From contig CAVWEM010000008.1 of assembly GCA_963753955.1 (NCBI GenBank), positions 186,001-250,000 of the forward strand: a DNA stretch of 64,000 nucleotides, written 5' to 3'. This DNA comes from Methylumidiphilus sp963753955 (GTDB lineage Bacteria > Pseudomonadota > Gammaproteobacteria > Methylococcales > Methylococcaceae). The notes under the pieces were generated by a model that had not been told where the DNA came from, searched no databases, and saw only the letters and a program-made list of their open reading frames with translations. A program made the translations under genes and the position numbers. Positions 63,136 to 64,000 of this stretch are shown here, in pieces; within the stretch, counting starts at the first letter, position 1; each line of letters begins with the position of its first letter.

Positions 63136-64000
63136 TTGGCCTTGTTAGACATTGATGCGCTATTGCAAGGGATTGACCCTGACGCCCCTTGCGGAGAGGA
63201 TTTGGAATATGACGCGGCCTTCATCGCCCTTGAGCAGAAGGCCAAAGGAACGCCGGAGAAGCAGATTGGAGGCCGCATAGAACCTCCCCAACCCCCCAAT
63301 TGGAAAGAAGTGCGTGGGGATGTGTTGGATCTGCTGGGCAGGACGATTGACCTTCGTTTGCTATTGGAGTTGATCCGCGCCAACCTTTCCCTGGAGGGCG
63401 TGACCGGCTTGAAGCAGGGCTTGGCTTTGTTGCAGGGTGCCTTGGAAAACTACTGGGACACCATCCACCCGCAACTCGATCCCGATGATGACAATGATCC
63501 CACTTTGCGCGTCAACATCCTCGAAGGGCTATCTGATGCGGATTCCGTTCTCCGCTCTTTCTTGAATGCCCCCTTGGTCGAGTCCCGTGCCATGGGGCGG
63601 TTTTCCTTGCGCAAGATCCAGGTCGCAACGGGCAAGCTGACTCCGTCGGCGGAGGAAGAGGACACGCCGCTATCGACAATCCAGGCTGCATTTGCCGACG
63701 CCGATCCCGGACACTTGCAGGAAACCCGCGATGCTTTGAAGGATAGCCTTGCCAGCATCGTTGAAATCGAACGCTTCGTCACCGAGCAAGTGGGGGTCGG
63801 CAATGGGCCGAATTTAGCTCCCCTCCGATCCTTGCTGAAAGAAGCGCTTCATGTCTTGGAGGAAAACCTGACGCGCCGGGGGCTGGGCGATGATGCCGGA
63901 GCGGACGAGGCTGAGGGCGGGGAGGGTCAAGCCGTTGCCGGTGCCGCGGGTGCGCGTCAAGCCCAAGGCTCAATCAGCGGATTGGTCAATAACCGCCAAG
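63136..64000 (+). CDS. tssA: type VI secretion protein TssA, N-terminal part (runs off the window)
   Basis: Starts at TTG 63136 with GGGGA about five bases upstream; no in-frame ATG or GTG is near. The ImpA_N domain is clear: ALLQGIDPDAPCGEDLEYDA, PNWKEVRGDVLDLLGRTIDL, LLQGALENYWDTIHPQLDPD and LRVNILEGL. A helical middle region and an acidic, alanine- and glycine-rich linker follow. The frame is open to the right edge. TssA organises sheath and baseplate assembly. The 125-bp gap before it holds no gene; it has a short TGTC-TTGC-GACA palindrome near 63063. Confidence 0.9.
   Translation, partial: MALLDIDALLQGIDPDAPCGEDLEYDAAFIALEQKAKGTPEKQIGGRIEPPQPPNWKEVRGDVLDLLGRTIDLRLLLELIRANLSLEGVTGLKQGLALLQGALENYWDTIHPQLDPDDDNDPTLRVNILEGLSDADSVLRSFLNAPLVESRAMGRFSLRKIQVATGKLTPSAEEEDTPLSTIQAAFADADPGHLQETRDALKDSLASIVEIERFVTEQVGVGNGPNLAPLRSLLKEALHVLEENLTRRGLGDDAGADEAEGGEGQAVAGAAGARQAQGSISGLVNNRQ

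Noticed and set aside
1..64000. tRNA, rRNA and riboswitch genes
   Set aside because: I looked in the longer intergenic gaps and saw no cloverleaf, rRNA core or known riboswitch signature; a covariance-model search was not possible here.

Overview
The window is bacterial, GC-rich and gene-dense. It reads as a diazotrophic gammaproteobacterium, plausibly a methanotroph of the Methylococcales. The basis is a NifL-NifA regulatory pair, the accessory nif order nifV-cysE-nifW-nifZ-nifM-clpX known from Azotobacter, and interspersed palindromic repeats of the kind common in Methylococcales. No methane oxidation gene and no nifHDK lies in the window, so the genus is an inference.

Layout. (1) 1-1372: 3' part of a large Fe-S oxidoreductase. 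(2) 1.4-19.1 kb: accessory nif region. On the minus strand are an unknown gene, then the operon nifV-small ORF-cysE-TPR protein-nifW-nifZ-nifM-clpX, then nifIscA-nifU-nifS, then nifL-nifA. On the plus strand are a NifZ-like gene with a SagB-type flavin oxidoreductase, and a group of unrelated genes at 8.4-11.3 kb. Sigma-54 promoters (GG-N10-GC) with NifA-type upstream sites (TGT-N4-T-N5-ACA) lie 80-100 bp apart before nifV, nifIscA and nifL. A fourth upstream site, with a weaker promoter, precedes the unknown gene at 1486-2058. (3) 19.3-34.6 kb: pbpC and a bacterial alpha-2-macroglobulin gene, usually neighbours, separated by a 4.7 kb AT-richer island. The island holds two antitoxin genes with toxin remnants, a lipoprotein, and a frameshifted secreted protein with four 255-bp repeats. 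(4) 34.7-46.6 kb: aldo/keto reductase, nitrilase-type amidase, NAD-dependent glutamate dehydrogenase, toxin-antitoxin modules in different states of decay, a PAS-SpoIIE phosphatase, an ISNCY/IS1202-type insertion sequence and an IS982 fragment. (5) 46.9-53.2 kb, minus strand: an Fe-S flavoprotein related to GltD, nifJ, and a dihydroorotate-dehydrogenase-like gene. This block carries at least fourteen single-base frameshifts. (6) 53.6-64 kb: type VI secretion genes tagH-tssK-tssL-tssM-tagF/pppA-tssA, running off the right edge.

How it fits together. NifL-NifA senses nitrogen and redox status and drives the nif operons through sigma-54. NifU, NifS and NifIscA make Fe-S clusters, CysE supplies cysteine, NifV makes homocitrate for FeMo-co, and NifW, NifZ and NifM mature the nitrogenase proteins. 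NifJ and its flavoprotein neighbour would deliver low-potential electrons. nifL, nifM, nifJ, the nifJ-linked flavoprotein and the secreted repeat protein are all split by single-base shifts while the protein sequence on both sides stays conserved. That points to either sequence error or very recent decay.
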